Assembly: GCA_029260515.1 (NCBI GenBank) | Contig: JAJDDC010000096.1 | Span: 310,001 to 374,000 of the forward strand | Length of the DNA: 64,000 bases | Direction: 5' to 3' | Origin: Phycisphaerales bacterium | GTDB lineage: Bacteria; Planctomycetota; Phycisphaerae; Phycisphaerales; UBA1924 | Shown here: positions 63,366-64,000 of the stretch, piece by piece | How positions within the stretch are numbered: the first letter of the stretch is position 1 | How the letters are laid out: each line of letters begins with the position of its first letter | The notes under the pieces: model-generated | Seen by the model: only the letters and a program-made list of their open reading frames with translations | Database searches by the model: none | Told to the model about the DNA's origin: nothing | Made by a program: the position numbers and the translations under genes

Positions 63366-64000
63366 TCAGTACGATTTGAGCGCCTCCGTGATCGGCAGAC
63401 GCAGACATCTGACGGCAGGCGGGATCGCCCCGACGAGCCCGACACCGAGCCCGCCCAGCAGGCCGGCGAGCACAACGGGCGCATCGAGTGTGATCGCGAA
63501 TGCGCCCATCGAGAACCGGACGGCGAGACCATCGAGCAGCAGCAGCCCGGCGGCCACTCCGATGAGCGCGCCGCATGCGGCCGCGAATACGGATTCCTCG
63601 GAGAGGTTCACAACGATCGCCAGCCGGGTGTACCCGAGTGCCTGGAGCATGCCCACCTCTCGCACACGGGCGGCGAACGCCGCGTACATCGTGTTCAAGC
63701 CACCCAGCAACCCCCCCGAGGCGATCAGTGCCGCGGTCACCAGGATCATCACCCGGATCGGCGCGTAAAACGCCGCGATCGACGAATAGTAATCGTCTTC
63801 ACGGACCGCGGAGATCTCCAGGTCCAGGCGGCTCTTCGCGAACAGGTCAACGTCAGCGAACGCCGCCGAGTCGAGCGTGACAATGACGCACGAGAGTGAG
63901 CTTTCGCGGTTGGTTGCGATCTGAAGATCGGTCAGTGGCAACCAAATCTCAGCGTTCATGACGGTGTTCGGCGCCGCGAATCGTCCAACGACCGTCCACG
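63366..64000 (-). CDS. FtsX/MacB-type ABC transporter permease, partial (5' end beyond the window)
   Basis: Only the C-terminal 211 residues lie in the window. They include the end of the extracytoplasmic domain (VVGRFAAPN, then EIWLPLTDLQ), and three membrane helices separated by the FtsX-type cytoplasmic loop RVREVGMLQALGYTR, ending ALKSY. The reading frame continues off the right edge without a start. Such permeases move lipids, peptides or lipoproteins, or act mechanically. The downstream lipoprotein may be its partner. Confidence 0.88.
   Translation of the reverse strand, partial: WTVVGRFAAPNTVMNAEIWLPLTDLQIATNRESSLSCVIVTLDSAAFADVDLFAKSRLDLEISAVREDDYYSSIAAFYAPIRVMILVTAALIASGGLLGGLNTMYAAFAARVREVGMLQALGYTRLAIVVNLSEESVFAAACGALIGVAAGLLLLDGLAVRFSMGAFAITLDAPVVLAGLLGGLGVGLVGAIPPAVRCLRLPITEALKSY

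Overview
The window is a GC-rich, gene-dense chromosomal segment that looks like a marine or groundwater member of Planctomycetota, class Phycisphaerae. The best clues are five secreted proteins ending in a repeated DFSDVxAFLTxFGxGCP-type C-terminus (the GC-type dockerin-like tail I associate with Phycisphaerae), PF07638-type ECF sigma factors paired with membrane Ser/Thr kinases carrying TPR arrays, and Tat-exported Gfo/Idh/MocA and xylose-isomerase-like proteins. No rRNA, tRNA, CRISPR array, integrase or transposase was seen. The taxonomic call is inference.

Layout. 0-3 kb: Tat-exported oxidoreductase, membrane monohaem protein, Tat-exported sugar-phosphate isomerase-like protein. 3.3-7.3 kb: an overlapping three-gene operon of a Rieske/FMN-glutamate-synthase fusion, a DUF1622 membrane protein and a Rieske/thiamine-pyrophosphate-enzyme fusion. 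7.3-14.7 kb: argR followed by argF'-argG-argE-argB-argC-argH, the N-acetylated arginine route otherwise best known from Xanthomonas, behind a consensus promoter that appears to give a leaderless argR message with an ARG-box-like site inside it. 14.7-24 kb: polyamine/arginine-use genes: a deoxyhypusine-synthase-like protein, succinate-semialdehyde dehydrogenase, GABA aminotransferase, a carbon-nitrogen hydrolase, a large PLP decarboxylase and an ATP-grasp protein. 24-32.6 kb: reductive pyrimidine catabolism (PreA-like, dihydropyrimidinase, aminotransferase, NCS1 transporter, beta-ureidopropionase, methylmalonate-semialdehyde dehydrogenase), interrupted by a GxxExxY gene inside 25-bp imperfect inverted repeats.

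32.8-62.8 kb is a signalling/secreted-protein region. Four times over, an ECF sigma factor gene touches the start of a transmembrane Ser/Thr kinase-TPR gene, and each pair lies beside (three divergently) a gene for a secreted protein; four of these secreted neighbours carry the GC-type tail. Two pairs are of one class (PF07638-like sigma, kinase with a conserved N-terminal helical segment) and two of another class in which the kinase N-terminus looks like an anti-sigma domain (HxxxCxxC in one). An FHA-GAF-SpoIIE-type phosphatase and the decayed stub of a fifth kinase, again next to a secreted protein with this tail, lie in the same region. This repeated module is the strongest candidate for an undescribed system here.

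51.9-57.1 kb is a sugar-use block (ThuA-like protein, Tat oxidoreductase, xylulokinase, xylose isomerase). The window ends with a lipoprotein and the C-terminal part of an FtsX/MacB-type permease that runs off the edge.
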